41,278 bases of DNA from the NCBI GenBank assembly GCA_025655575.1, contig JAHXIP010000030.1:1-41278 (forward strand), read 5' to 3'. Below are positions 1-9,953 of the stretch, piece by piece. Below the pieces are notes generated by a model. That model saw only the letters and a list, made by a program, of their open reading frames with translations, was not told where the DNA came from and searched no databases. Both the position numbers and the translations under genes were made by a program. The DNA is from Candidatus Thiodiazotropha sp. (ex Monitilora ramsayi) (lineage in GTDB: Bacteria; Pseudomonadota; Gammaproteobacteria; Chromatiales; Chromatiaceae). Position 1 is the first letter of the stretch, and every line of letters begins with the position of its first letter.

Positions 1-65
1 TGATTGCCCGCTCTTCCGAGCTTAAATGGTGATAGGTATTCATCAGTTAGTTATTGCAGTAGAGT

Positions 66-79
66 GTTGCACTTGCAAC
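66..79. repeat. Short inverted repeat upstream of the amidohydrolase gene
   Basis: GTTGCA-CT-TGCAAC is a perfect 6-bp dyad with a 2-bp centre, about 85 bp upstream of the first gene's chosen start. It could be an operator, but no regulator or clear promoter hexamers could be tied to it. Confidence 0.3.
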
Positions 80-162
80 TGGAATCTAAGCTGTCCCCTT
101 TGTTGCTGTATTGATCGAAACCGTTACGGGTTTTTTTGAACCTGACTTTCGAGCATGGAACC

Positions 163-1056
163 ATGCTGCGTGCGCTACTCAATGCAATATTGATCACCCT
201 GTTGGTCTGGCCCCTTGCGGGCCAATCCGGCCAACCACTGTTACCTTTGGCAGATGTTCATCTGCACTGGAAATGGAACCAGAAAGAGGTAACAACACCT
301 GCGCAGGCCATTGAGATCCTTAAGCATAACGGCGTCTCACTCGCCGTTGTCACGGGGACTCCGCCGGAGTTGGCGCTGGAGCTGGAGGAACTCGCTCCCG
401 AGATGGTGGTGCCGATCTATGGCATCTATCGCATCTCGGAAGAGTGGTCCACCTGGCATAGAGATCCCACATTGGTTGGGCGTGTGCGGCAAGCCCTGGC
501 GTCGGGACAATATCGGGGTGTCGGCGAGGTGCATATGATCGGCGGGTTCATCAGCGACTGGAAGAACCCCGTGATCGCTGAATTATTCCAGCTGGCGGCT
601 GAATTCGATGTCCCCGTCCTGGTGCATACTGAGTTCTCCCGAGCCAACTATGTGATTGGATTCTGTCAGGCCCATCCGAAAACACGATTTCTCTGGGCCC
701 ATGCGGGTTCGATTCTTCCACCTGAAGAGGTAGCCCGCAGTCTGGATGCCTGCGATAACCTCTGGGTTGAGCTTTCGGCGCGTGACCCCTGGCGCCACGT
801 GGCTCGACAGATCGATGATGATGGGTCACTCAAACCCGAGTGGCGGAGACTTGTGCTCGGCTATGCCGATCGTTTCATGATCGGTTCCGACACGGTGTGG
901 CCGGTAGAGCGGCTGAATCCCTGGGATGAACCCGACACAGGATGGCAAGAGCTGCCGAGATTCCTCTCTTTTCACCGTGGATGGCTCGATGAACTGCCGA
1001 CTGATATAGCAAACAAGATCCGATTCGAAAATGCACGTATGCTGTTTAAGCAGTAG
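163..1056 (+). CDS. Secreted amidohydrolase-family (TIM-barrel) protein
   Basis: About 297 aa. I chose ATG 163 over TTG 136 because it puts a hydrophobic signal peptide (LLNAILITLLVWPLAG) right at the N-terminus, so the enzyme is probably exported. The mature part carries the metal-site series of the Amidohydro_2 superfamily in order: DVHLH near the start, GEVH, LVHTE, WAHAG and GSDT. These supply the usual His-x-His, Glu/His, His and Asp ligands. The fold and a hydrolase or decarboxylase-type reaction are therefore likely, but the substrate cannot be read from sequence. It stands alone, with 154 bp before the next gene, so context gives no further clue. No clear Shine-Dalgarno precedes the start. 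Confidence 0.75.
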   Translation: MLRALLNAILITLLVWPLAGQSGQPLLPLADVHLHWKWNQKEVTTPAQAIEILKHNGVSLAVVTGTPPELALELEELAPEMVVPIYGIYRISEEWSTWHRDPTLVGRVRQALASGQYRGVGEVHMIGGFISDWKNPVIAELFQLAAEFDVPVLVHTEFSRANYVIGFCQAHPKTRFLWAHAGSILPPEEVARSLDACDNLWVELSARDPWRHVARQIDDDGSLKPEWRRLVLGYADRFMIGSDTVWPVERLNPWDEPDTGWQELPRFLSFHRGWLDELPTDIANKIRFENARMLFKQ

Positions 1057-1210
1057 TTATATCTCGTAATGCCGGATCGAGTTGAGCGGATTGTGATCCA
1101 CAGTGGGTCCCGTTTTCCCGCTACGCATTGACTGATTTGCATTGCGGAGAGGTTATCCGTTTAATGGACCTGTAGGATTTGTCTAAAAGGTTGAACCCCC
1201 CGGTTAGCGT

Positions 1211-2266
1211 ATGCTGTTACTTCTTGTCTATATCTCGATAGCCCTGGGCTTTTCCTTCCTCTGTTCCATCGCCGAAGCGGTGATTCTGAGCGTTACCCAT
1301 CCCTATATCTCGGTGTTGGAGCAGGAGGGTAACGGCGCCGCCAAGCTACTCAAGCGGCTCAAGCGGAACATCAACGATCCGCTGGCGGCGATCCTGACCC
1401 TGAACACGACGGCACACACCATCGGCGCAGCCGGTGCCGGCGCGCAGGCTACGGTGGTGTTCGGCGATGCCTATCTGGGGGTGGTGTCTGCAGTCCTCAC
1501 CCTGATGATCCTGATCTTCTCGGAAATCATTCCCAAGACTATCGGCGCGGTCTACTGGCGGCAGTTGGCGCCGTCCACGGCCTATCTGCTGAAATTCCTC
1601 ATCTGGATACTCTATCCGTTCATCAAGATGTCTGCGGTGCTGACGCAACTTCTGTCGCGGGGGCATCAGCATGGTCAGTTTCGACGGGACGAGTTTACAG
1701 CGATGGCGCAGGCCGGCGTGGAGGAGGGCAAGCTGCTGGAGCGGGAGTCACTCATCCTCAACAACCTGTTCCTCCTGAGAGAAGCCAGAGTCAGCGATGT
1801 GATGACGCCCCGCCTGGTGGTTTTCTCGCTGGATGAGGCGTTGTCGGTCGCAGACTATTTCAACATGCACGGCGACAGCCGCTTCTCCCGTATTCCCATC
1901 TATGAGGGGGAACGCGACCACGTGACCGGGTTCGTCCTGCGCAGCGACCTGTTGCTGGCCCATGCCCGTGGCAACTCAGAAAAACCGCTTTCCATCTATC
2001 GCCGGCATCTGGCCGCACTGCCCGACACCAGTTCCCTGCAGAACGCCTTCGAACTGCTGCTTGAAGAGCGCAGCCACATCCTGCTCATCGTCGACGAGTA
2101 CGGCGGCATGGAGGGTATCCTGACCCTGGAGGACGTGCTGGAGACCCTGATCGGTATCGAGATCGTTGACGAGATGGACAAGGTCGAGGACATGCGCAAG
2201 CTGGCGCGTAGACTCTGGCGCAAGCGGGCTGCTGAGATGGGTCTCGATATCGATTCCCAGGGATGA
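1211..2266 (+). CDS. CNNM/CorB-like membrane protein (DUF21 plus CBS pair)
   Basis: 351 aa. An N-terminal DUF21 region (residues ~1-170, with hydrophobic segments at ~1-25, ~65-105 and ~120-145) contains the family's SEIIPKT motif. It is followed by two CBS domains (~195-315), with VSDVMTPR opening the first and DEYGGMEGILTLEDVLE closing the second. This is the CNNM/CorB/HlyC-related architecture of inner-membrane proteins linked to Mg2+/Co2+ efflux or sensing. The C-terminal CorC_HlyC (transporter-associated) domain of longer relatives is absent; the protein ends in a short basic tail. The gene is monocistronic by spacing. A transport or divalent-cation sensing role is inferred from the family. 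Confidence 0.85.
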   Translation: MLLLLVYISIALGFSFLCSIAEAVILSVTHPYISVLEQEGNGAAKLLKRLKRNINDPLAAILTLNTTAHTIGAAGAGAQATVVFGDAYLGVVSAVLTLMILIFSEIIPKTIGAVYWRQLAPSTAYLLKFLIWILYPFIKMSAVLTQLLSRGHQHGQFRRDEFTAMAQAGVEEGKLLERESLILNNLFLLREARVSDVMTPRLVVFSLDEALSVADYFNMHGDSRFSRIPIYEGERDHVTGFVLRSDLLLAHARGNSEKPLSIYRRHLAALPDTSSLQNAFELLLEERSHILLIVDEYGGMEGILTLEDVLETLIGIEIVDEMDKVEDMRKLARRLWRKRAAEMGLDIDSQG

Positions 2267-2664
2267 GGATATTCTTTTCCGTATTGGCTCTGGTCAGAGA
2301 GCCAGGCGGTGGGCAGGAGGCGGTTTCTGTATCTCTGGTGAGCATCCACTATTGGATGGCTAATGGTCTCGCAGTCTGGCGCACTAATGAAAAAAAATAT
2401 TATTACCGTCAAGCCGCGCACCTACCTCAATAGGTCCACCCGCTCCCCGCTATTGTGTTGGCCGGTTCCGAATAAATGAATCCGAGTAAATAAATCTGTC
2501 CCGGTTATTCACGGTTATTCTTGTCCCTATTCTGTTTACTCTATGGATGGGCGCGTACTTAAAAAATAAGAAAAGAGCGGTGGGAGGTGAGATGTGTGAC
2601 TAAGTGAAATATAAAAAGAATACGGATACCTTGGTGTGGTTTATTGATGGGGAGTGATGTAGAT
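2267..2664. other. Intergenic stretch with short tandem repeats
   Basis: No convincing gene. Two adjacent tandem duplications are visible: an imperfect 14-bp pair (CCGAATAAATGAAT at 2468-2481, then CCGAGTAAATAAAT at 2482-2495) and a 10-bp pair (GGTTATTCAC at 2503-2512, then GGTTATTCTT at 2513-2522). The stretch marks the change from G+C-rich genes to the AT-richer block that follows. Confidence 0.5.
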
Positions 2665-3834
2665 ATGGAATTACCTGATTGGGCAGATGCAACTCTTTCC
2701 CGTGATTTGCCAGTTTTGAGATCACGAGGCGAAAGTCAGGACTTAGAGTACAAATCGGAATTTCCATCCAACGCACGAGACCTAGGTAAAGAGATAGCTG
2801 CTTTCGCTTCGACTAATACTGGTACGATTTTGCTTGGTGTGGCGGACTCTGGTGAGCTGGTTGGACTGCATGAATGCGATACATCAGAAGGGAGAGATCA
2901 GATAATCCGGCGCTTGGAAGGGGTATCCAAGGGTACGGTGAAACCATCCATAACACCTACGGTAAAGTTCGCGGTTGAAAATGGTAAAGTAGTATTGGTT
3001 ATCATTGTCCCAAAAGGTTCTCAACCAATTTACTATAGCAGTAACACCCCATATGTAAGGCACTTAACTCAGTCCTCTCCAGCGGAACCACATGAGGTTG
3101 TTGAGCGTGTTGCCAAGTATCTTCGGGAAAATCTCGCCTCAACTACAGATGATGAAGTCGATAAGAAATCCCAGTTTTACACCGATTTGGCTCGAGTCTT
3201 AGCAGATGTCTTAGCTGTTGTCGATGAAGCAGACGAGCGTCAGGTCAATCCATGGCTTGATATGTGGAGATCTGAATTTAGTTACGCAGCAACAGAACTT
3301 CGAGATATGGCTGTATCATCTTTTGTTGATTCAGAAGCGTTGGTATCAGGTTTACACGAACTCGCGGATAAACTAGATGATGTTGCAAATATGAAACTCT
3401 ATCTAGGCTCAGGAGCCGATCTGCTAAAAGGGGTCGAGGAGGTTGGAGTGATTGCGCAGACAATAATGGACAATAATATTGGAAACATGGCGCTATCGGA
3501 GGAATCACTGGATCAGGTACGAGAACTAATTCGAGCGACAGCATTGAAGCTAAAAGATTTACACGCTAGGTCAGCGACTATGGTTGAAGCTGGCCGGATC
3601 GAGGAATTGCAGTCTCAGGCCTCTGAGTTTGCGCGCCCTTTAACCCGAGCCTCTTACTACAATATTGATGTTCTAGGGGATGGTATCAAGCAAGAGCTGA
3701 ATAGGATCGCCAGAACTTTACACTTGACGGAGACGATGCGATTGTACATGGATGGAGGGAGGTCCGAGAACGCTGTAATAGATAGAATTGACGAGTGTGC
3801 AACCCAGTTAACACTAATATCAGAACGAGTATAG
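2665..3834 (+). CDS. Schlafen-type AlbA_2 domain protein
   Basis: 389 aa from ATG 2665, which has GGGGAG about 10 bp upstream; TTG 2644 and ATG 2647 are in-frame alternatives. Residues ~15-125 match the AlbA_2/Schlafen core: an ESQDLEYKSEF opening, a KEIAAFASTNTGTILLGVAD segment, and PYVRH near the end. Such domains bind nucleic acid or act with ATPase, helicase or nuclease partners, and many occur in mobile or defence-related loci. The remaining ~260 residues look helical and were not assigned to any family. G+C is visibly lower than in the neighbouring housekeeping genes, and the gene sits between a conserved gene and a tRNA, which fits acquisition by transfer. The biochemical activity is unknown. 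Confidence 0.7.
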   Translation: MELPDWADATLSRDLPVLRSRGESQDLEYKSEFPSNARDLGKEIAAFASTNTGTILLGVADSGELVGLHECDTSEGRDQIIRRLEGVSKGTVKPSITPTVKFAVENGKVVLVIIVPKGSQPIYYSSNTPYVRHLTQSSPAEPHEVVERVAKYLRENLASTTDDEVDKKSQFYTDLARVLADVLAVVDEADERQVNPWLDMWRSEFSYAATELRDMAVSSFVDSEALVSGLHELADKLDDVANMKLYLGSGADLLKGVEEVGVIAQTIMDNNIGNMALSEESLDQVRELIRATALKLKDLHARSATMVEAGRIEELQSQASEFARPLTRASYYNIDVLGDGIKQELNRIARTLHLTETMRLYMDGGRSENAVIDRIDECATQLTLISERV

Positions 3835-3962
3835 AGGGCCCGGCATCAGTTTGGGACGGGGGTGAAAAACTCTCAGGCTTTCAGTGTCGTGATCGTAGCC
3901 CTAAGAAATTATTCACATCCGTAAAATAATGTTTGGGGATGATGTACGAGTTAATAAATTAC

Positions 3963-4787
3963 TCAAGAGGGTTGTGAATCTAGTATTAATTGTTGTTCTT
4001 GTGTTTGAAAAAACTCATACACCATAAGATCAAATAAGTGACTAGAGATAATACAATCAACTGGTAGAACAACTTCGAAATCATCAGCTGATAAGTGGTT
4101 TAATTCTTCTGTTTTCCCCGAACTAATCAGTTCAAAAATCTCAAAGTAATCCGTTAAAAATTTAACTTGATGGGTCTCACTGTCTCGATAGCCACTTAGT
4201 AGTGGAAGTATACGCACTGCACGTCTTGTGTGAATTGGGTTTGGGGCTGCTACGACCCATCCAACATAAACTTTGCCATTATCTAATGAAAACAGTATGG
4301 GCATGTCTTTAAAAAAGGCATCAATTAGTAGTTTTTCAAAGTCATTATTTTGAATGGCATGTCTTAATTGAATTAACTCCCAATTTTGTAGAAACCGTAC
4401 TACCCAAGAGAGTAGGTTTTTACCCTCAGGATCTAAGAGAAATGAGAGTCTAGTAATATTAAAAGCATGGCCAATTATCGGTCCTAATATGACAGATGTG
4501 CATGTGATTAAATACCGGGAAGGCTCATTGAAGAGTTCTATTTTTTCATTAAAGTGGAATGTTTTGGCAATAAAGCCTAGGACGTCAACGCGGTAAGTTT
4601 GAAAGGTTGCAAAAAAAATCACATGCAGCAATGAACATATAATAATTAGGATTGCCGCATAAAAAATTGCTCTTAAGTAGAGTCGGTGCCCTGATTCTCG
4701 TGAGGCATGGTAGAGGGAGGCTGTCCAGATTGTAGAGAGTGCGTAACCACCAGCGAGTGGTAAAAGAAATAAAATCGCATCATCCAT
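3963..4787 (-). CDS. Unrecognised membrane protein with C-terminal soluble domain
   Basis: 274 aa, not assigned to a family. Three hydrophobic segments are visible at ~4-24, ~39-63 and ~92-112, followed by a ~160-residue soluble tail. The tail holds a notable stretch (VYVGWVVAAPNP, then RILPLLSGYRD, then FLTDYFEI) that looks like a small beta-rich module. Base composition is AT-rich compared with rpoD next door. It lies 18 bp downstream of a 58-aa gene on the same strand, so the two are probably cotranscribed. A sensor or anchoring role is possible, but nothing in the sequence fixes a function. Confidence 0.7.
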   Translation of the reverse strand: MDDAILFLLPLAGGYALSTIWTASLYHASRESGHRLYLRAIFYAAILIIICSLLHVIFFATFQTYRVDVLGFIAKTFHFNEKIELFNEPSRYLITCTSVILGPIIGHAFNITRLSFLLDPEGKNLLSWVVRFLQNWELIQLRHAIQNNDFEKLLIDAFFKDMPILFSLDNGKVYVGWVVAAPNPIHTRRAVRILPLLSGYRDSETHQVKFLTDYFEIFELISSGKTEELNHLSADDFEVVLPVDCIISSHLFDLMVYEFFQTQEQQLILDSQPS

Positions 4788-4805
4788 GATTTCTAGATGG
4801 TGACT

Positions 4806-4982
4806 TTATGATGTTTTATCTAGGATGTGCTTTTTCTTAAGTTCACCCAAAGCTTTTATTTGATTTTGGGCGTTTTTAGATTTGAGAATATCTGAAGAGC
4901 TTACATTGAGAACACCAGCGCCTTTTATACTGAATCTCAAAATTTTGTTATCTCGATCTTTTTGGGCATTGTTGTCTGACAT
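4806..4982 (-). CDS. Small hypothetical protein (58 aa), first gene of a pair
   Basis: The open frame extends upstream to 5138, but I prefer the ATG at 4982. The product then starts MSDNNAQKDRDN and is a compact, charged, probably cytosolic protein with a lysine-rich end, whereas the upstream extension reads as low-quality, His/Cys-rich sequence. No family was recognised. Its stop lies 18 bp before the start of the membrane-protein gene on the same strand, so the two look like an operon. Ribosome-binding signal is weak, so the exact start is uncertain. Confidence 0.5.
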   Translation of the reverse strand: MSDNNAQKDRDNKILRFSIKGAGVLNVSSSDILKSKNAQNQIKALGELKKKHILDKTS

Positions 4983-5188
4983 ATCGTGTCTACTTTGATT
5001 TTCCGCATATCCTATGCGCCAAACAATAAGATAGTGGCAATGGATTAAAAATACTATAGCTAATGTGCCTTGGTATTTTGGGTGAGTATGCAATAAGAAT
5101 TGTACACGGAGCTGATGAAATGTGCACCATATGTGCATGGGCAGGAATTATAAGAAAAGGTAAAATTATGTAACTTATTGAATTTACT

Positions 5189-5265
<77 letters not shown>

Positions 5266-5289
5266 GGAATCGGCGGGATTTTAACAGGT

Positions 5290-5329
5290 TCACCCATAAT
5301 TTCAGCAACTTTGCTGTAGTTACGGGTGA
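5290..5329 (-). terminator. Strong hairpin between rpoD and tRNA-Ile
   Basis: Ten bases downstream of the rpoD stop, the minus strand forms TCACCC-G-TAA paired to TTA-T-GGGTGA (one G-U), a 3x3 internal loop, then CAGCAA/TTGCTG with a 2-nt tip. No U-run follows, so this is more likely an mRNA 3'-end stabiliser, a processing site before the tRNA, or a Rho-assisted stop than a classic intrinsic terminator. Confidence 0.45.
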
Positions 5330-5339
5330 GTCTGTCCGG

Positions 5340-7199
<1,860 letters not shown>

Positions 7200-7309
7200 C
7201 TTTTACCTTGAATTTGTACGAGAGCTACCGTGTTCAGGCTGAACTCACCATATTAGCACAGCTTCGTGCTCATATTCCACAGTATAGGGGTTTTCCATGA
7301 TATTCGTGT

Positions 7310-9076
7310 TCAATCTGCCGACTTGTCGTCACTGTCGGTGTCGATTGACCCTGGATAGCGTTTTTTCAGTGCTTCCAGCTCTGTTTCAGACAGTTCGCTG
7401 GGTTTGAGATTCCCGGGAAGTGGGCGACTCTCCTTGTGATATTGGGCATTAATTTTGACCAGTGCGTCGTGTAGTTCTGTCTCCTGGTCCATTTCCGGTA
7501 GGTTGAAAGTGTGTTCGGCGAGCTTGTTGAGATGGCTGAAGTGCTCGCTATCCCGCCAGCGCTCCAGCAGCGCCGCCTTGTTAAGCGTAGGTTGAGAACG
7601 AATAATTTCAAGCAGTTGCGACAAAATCTGTGTACCTGTTGTATCCCACTGTTTCCAGCTGTCTTCCACACTGTCTGCTGCATTTACCAGATGGGGGTTA
7701 TCCAGCAGAAGTGCAATAGCCAAACGTATCGGCGTGGGGCGCGTACTCTTGAAAGATTGTCTGTTAACCGCCTGATGCGTCACATTCCGGGGTTTTCCCT
7801 CGCCTCTGTCCAGGTGGCCGTCACGAATACCCACCAGACCTTCCAGGTGCTGATACATCATGCGCCGGAACAGTCCGGGGGGGAGTTGATCCAGGTGGGG
7901 TTTGGCTAGTTCGGCCAGGTGGGCGCGGCCGTCTATGGTCTCCATCTTGACCTGCCGGGTGAGCTGTTGAAAAAGAAATTCGGAGAGGGGCAGGGCATCA
8001 TCAATGCGTTGTTCGAAGGCTTCTTGACCCTCTTTGCGTACCAGGGTGTCTGGGTCCTCACCGTCGGGCAGGAAAAGAAAACGGACTTCCCGGCCTTCAC
8101 GCATGATCGGTAATGTGGTTTGTAGCGCCTTCCAGGCCGCATCTTTACCCGCACGGTCGCCGTCGAAGCAGAAAACCACCTCCGGGCAGGTGCGAAAGAT
8201 CAGCTCCAGGTGGTCCTGAGTGGTGGCTGTGCCCAGGGTGGCCACCGCATTGAGGATGCCGAACTGAGCCAGCGCCACCACGTCCATGTAGCCCTCGACC
8301 ACCAGTAGCCGCTGGAGTTTGTTGTTCGCCCGGCGTGCTTCATGTAGGCCGTAGAGCTCCCGTCCCTTATGGAACAGCGGGGTTTCGGGGGAGTTGAGGT
8401 ACTTGGGTTTGTCGTCCCCCAGCACCCGACCGCCGAAACCGATGACGCGGCCGCGAGTGTCGTGGATTGGGAAGACTATCCGGTCGCGGAAGCGATCGTA
8501 GCGTTTTCCTTCGGGCTCGCTGGTCAGGCCACACTGACTGAGGCGTCCGATGCTGGACGGGTCTTGTCCCAGGGCTGAGAGCAGATTGTCCCAGCCGGGT
8601 GGGGCGTAGCCGACGTGAAATTTTGCCGCAATCTCGCCGGTGAGTCCGCGTGATTTGAGGTAGTCGATAGCGCGGGAGGCCTCAGGGTGGTGGCGTAGCT
8701 GCTGCTGGTAGAAGCGGGAGGCCTCGTCCATCAAGTCGAAGAGGGGACGCAGGTCTGGCCCCTGGTCGAGTCCGGCCTCGCGCGGCACCTCCATGCCGGC
8801 TGATTCCGCAAGCTCCTCCACCGCTTCGACGAAGCCGAGGTTGTCGTATTCCATCAGAAAGCCGATGGCAGAGCCATGGGCGCCACAACCGAAGCAGTGG
8901 TAGAACTGTTTCGGTTGACTGACGGTGAATGAGGGGGTCTTCTCGTCGTGGAAAGGGCAGCAGGCCTGGAAATCACGCCCTGCCTTTTTCAGCGGGACAC
9001 GGCGGTTGATAATCTCAACCACGTCAACGCGATTGAGCAGTTCGTCGATGAACTGGGAGGGGATCTTACCGGGCAT
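7310..9076 (-). CDS. dnaG: DNA primase DnaG
   Basis: 588 aa. The N-terminal zinc-ribbon (CHC2 type) is intact, with C40, H43, C61 and C64 in CCPFHDEKTPSF and YHCFGCG. The catalytic core includes the Toprim segment VVEGYMDVVALAQFG and the acidic CFDGDRAGKDA region that binds metal. The C-terminal ~150 residues are the helicase (DnaB)-interacting domain. DnaG makes RNA primers at the replication fork. The gene lies between yqeY (69 bp upstream) and rpoD (110 bp downstream) in the classic macromolecular-synthesis cluster, which couples replication, transcription and translation output. Confidence 0.97.
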   Translation of the reverse strand: MPGKIPSQFIDELLNRVDVVEIINRRVPLKKAGRDFQACCPFHDEKTPSFTVSQPKQFYHCFGCGAHGSAIGFLMEYDNLGFVEAVEELAESAGMEVPREAGLDQGPDLRPLFDLMDEASRFYQQQLRHHPEASRAIDYLKSRGLTGEIAAKFHVGYAPPGWDNLLSALGQDPSSIGRLSQCGLTSEPEGKRYDRFRDRIVFPIHDTRGRVIGFGGRVLGDDKPKYLNSPETPLFHKGRELYGLHEARRANNKLQRLLVVEGYMDVVALAQFGILNAVATLGTATTQDHLELIFRTCPEVVFCFDGDRAGKDAAWKALQTTLPIMREGREVRFLFLPDGEDPDTLVRKEGQEAFEQRIDDALPLSEFLFQQLTRQVKMETIDGRAHLAELAKPHLDQLPPGLFRRMMYQHLEGLVGIRDGHLDRGEGKPRNVTHQAVNRQSFKSTRPTPIRLAIALLLDNPHLVNAADSVEDSWKQWDTTGTQILSQLLEIIRSQPTLNKAALLERWRDSEHFSHLNKLAEHTFNLPEMDQETELHDALVKINAQYHKESRPLPGNLKPSELSETELEALKKRYPGSIDTDSDDKSAD

Positions 9077-9145
9077 GGCAGTCAGTGTGCCCGTTGCGAT
9101 CGGCCGTCATCTGGAGGATAGCCGATAGTGAGGTGGGTGCAGCCG

Positions 9146-9589
9146 TCAGCCTGACAGCTTCTGTTTGACCAGGCCGCTGACTTTGCCCATGTCCGCCCGG
9201 CCCTGCATCTTGGGCTTCAGGATGCCCATGACCTTGCCCATGTCCCGCACGGACGATGCGCCTGTCTCGTTGACGGCAGCGTCGACCATCGATGTGATCT
9301 CCTCGTCGCTGAGGCCTTCCGGCATGTAGACCTGGATGATAGCGATCTCGCGCTTCTCCTGGTCGGCCAGTTCCTGGCGGCCTGCATTTTCGTACTGGGT
9401 GATGGAGTCTCGCCGCTGCTTGATCATCTTCTCCAGCACGGCCAGCACCTGATCGTCTTCCATCTCGATCCGCTCGTCGACCTCACGCTGCTTGATGGCA
9501 GCGGTAATCAGGCGCAGGGTCGTCAGTCGATCCTTCTCTTTGGCCTTCATGGCGGCCTTGACGTCATCCTGGATGCGGGTCTTCAACAT
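9146..9589 (-). CDS. GatB/YqeY domain-containing protein
   Basis: 147 aa, typical length for the YqeY family. It begins MLKTRIQDDVKAAMKAKEKDRL and has the family's helical N-terminal half and a C-terminal tail domain like that of the GatB amidotransferase subunit (GKVMGILKPKMQGRADMGKVSGLVKQKL). YqeY proteins are thought to touch tRNA or aminoacyl-tRNA metabolism, but their precise job is not settled. It sits between rpsU (29 bp away) and dnaG, so it is probably cotranscribed with both. This insertion is common in pseudomonads and related groups but absent from the enterobacterial rpsU-dnaG-rpoD arrangement. Confidence 0.93.
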   Translation of the reverse strand: MLKTRIQDDVKAAMKAKEKDRLTTLRLITAAIKQREVDERIEMEDDQVLAVLEKMIKQRRDSITQYENAGRQELADQEKREIAIIQVYMPEGLSDEEITSMVDAAVNETGASSVRDMGKVMGILKPKMQGRADMGKVSGLVKQKLSG

Positions 9590-9618
9590 GCTGGCGGTTT
9601 ATTGCTGAGCAGCGTCGA

Positions 9619-9834
9619 TCAGTACTGGCGTTCGAAGCGGCGGCTTTCGCGGGAGACCTTCTTGAGGGTGCGCTTAACGGCTGCTGCAGCCTTACGCTTA
9701 CGTTCCCAAGTGGGCTTTTCGTAGAATTCGCGACGACGGACTTCGGCGAGAACGCCAGCCTTCTCACAAGAGCGCTTGAAACGGCGCATGGCGACTTCAA
9801 AAGGTTCGTTCTCTTTAACGCGTACGTTAGGCAT
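9619..9834 (-). CDS. rpsU: 30S ribosomal protein S21
   Basis: 71 aa with the full S21 signature: MPNVRVKENEPFEVAMRRFK, a central KAGVLAEVRRREFYEKP stretch, and a basic Lys/Arg-rich C-terminus. S21 sits near the 3' end of 16S rRNA on the platform and helps initiation. GAGGAAAC 8 bp upstream of ATG is a good ribosome-binding site. It is the first gene of the cluster and has its own strong promoter in the gap shared with divergent tsaD. Confidence 0.97.
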   Translation of the reverse strand: MPNVRVKENEPFEVAMRRFKRSCEKAGVLAEVRRREFYEKPTWERKRKAAAAVKRTLKKVSRESRRFERQY

Positions 9835-9887
9835 CTATTCTGTTTCCTCAGATCTGTTAAGCTGGCTCAGCCACGTGAAAGGCGGAA

Positions 9888-9916
9888 ATTCTACTCATTG
9901 GCGGCGGCGTTTGCAA
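9888..9916 (-). promoter_or_regulatory. Sigma-70 promoter of rpsU operon
   Basis: On the minus strand, TTGCAA (9916-9911) is followed by exactly 17 bp and TAGAAT (9893-9888). This predicts a start near 9881 and a leader of about 47 nt before rpsU. Confidence 0.7.
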
Positions 9917-9953
9917 AGGCGCAACTGCAAAAAACCAAGAAAACTTCAGAAAT

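Noticed and set aside
2267..5188. Phage-type att repeat of tRNA-Ile
   Set aside because: No second copy of the tRNA 3' end and no integrase gene were found in the window.
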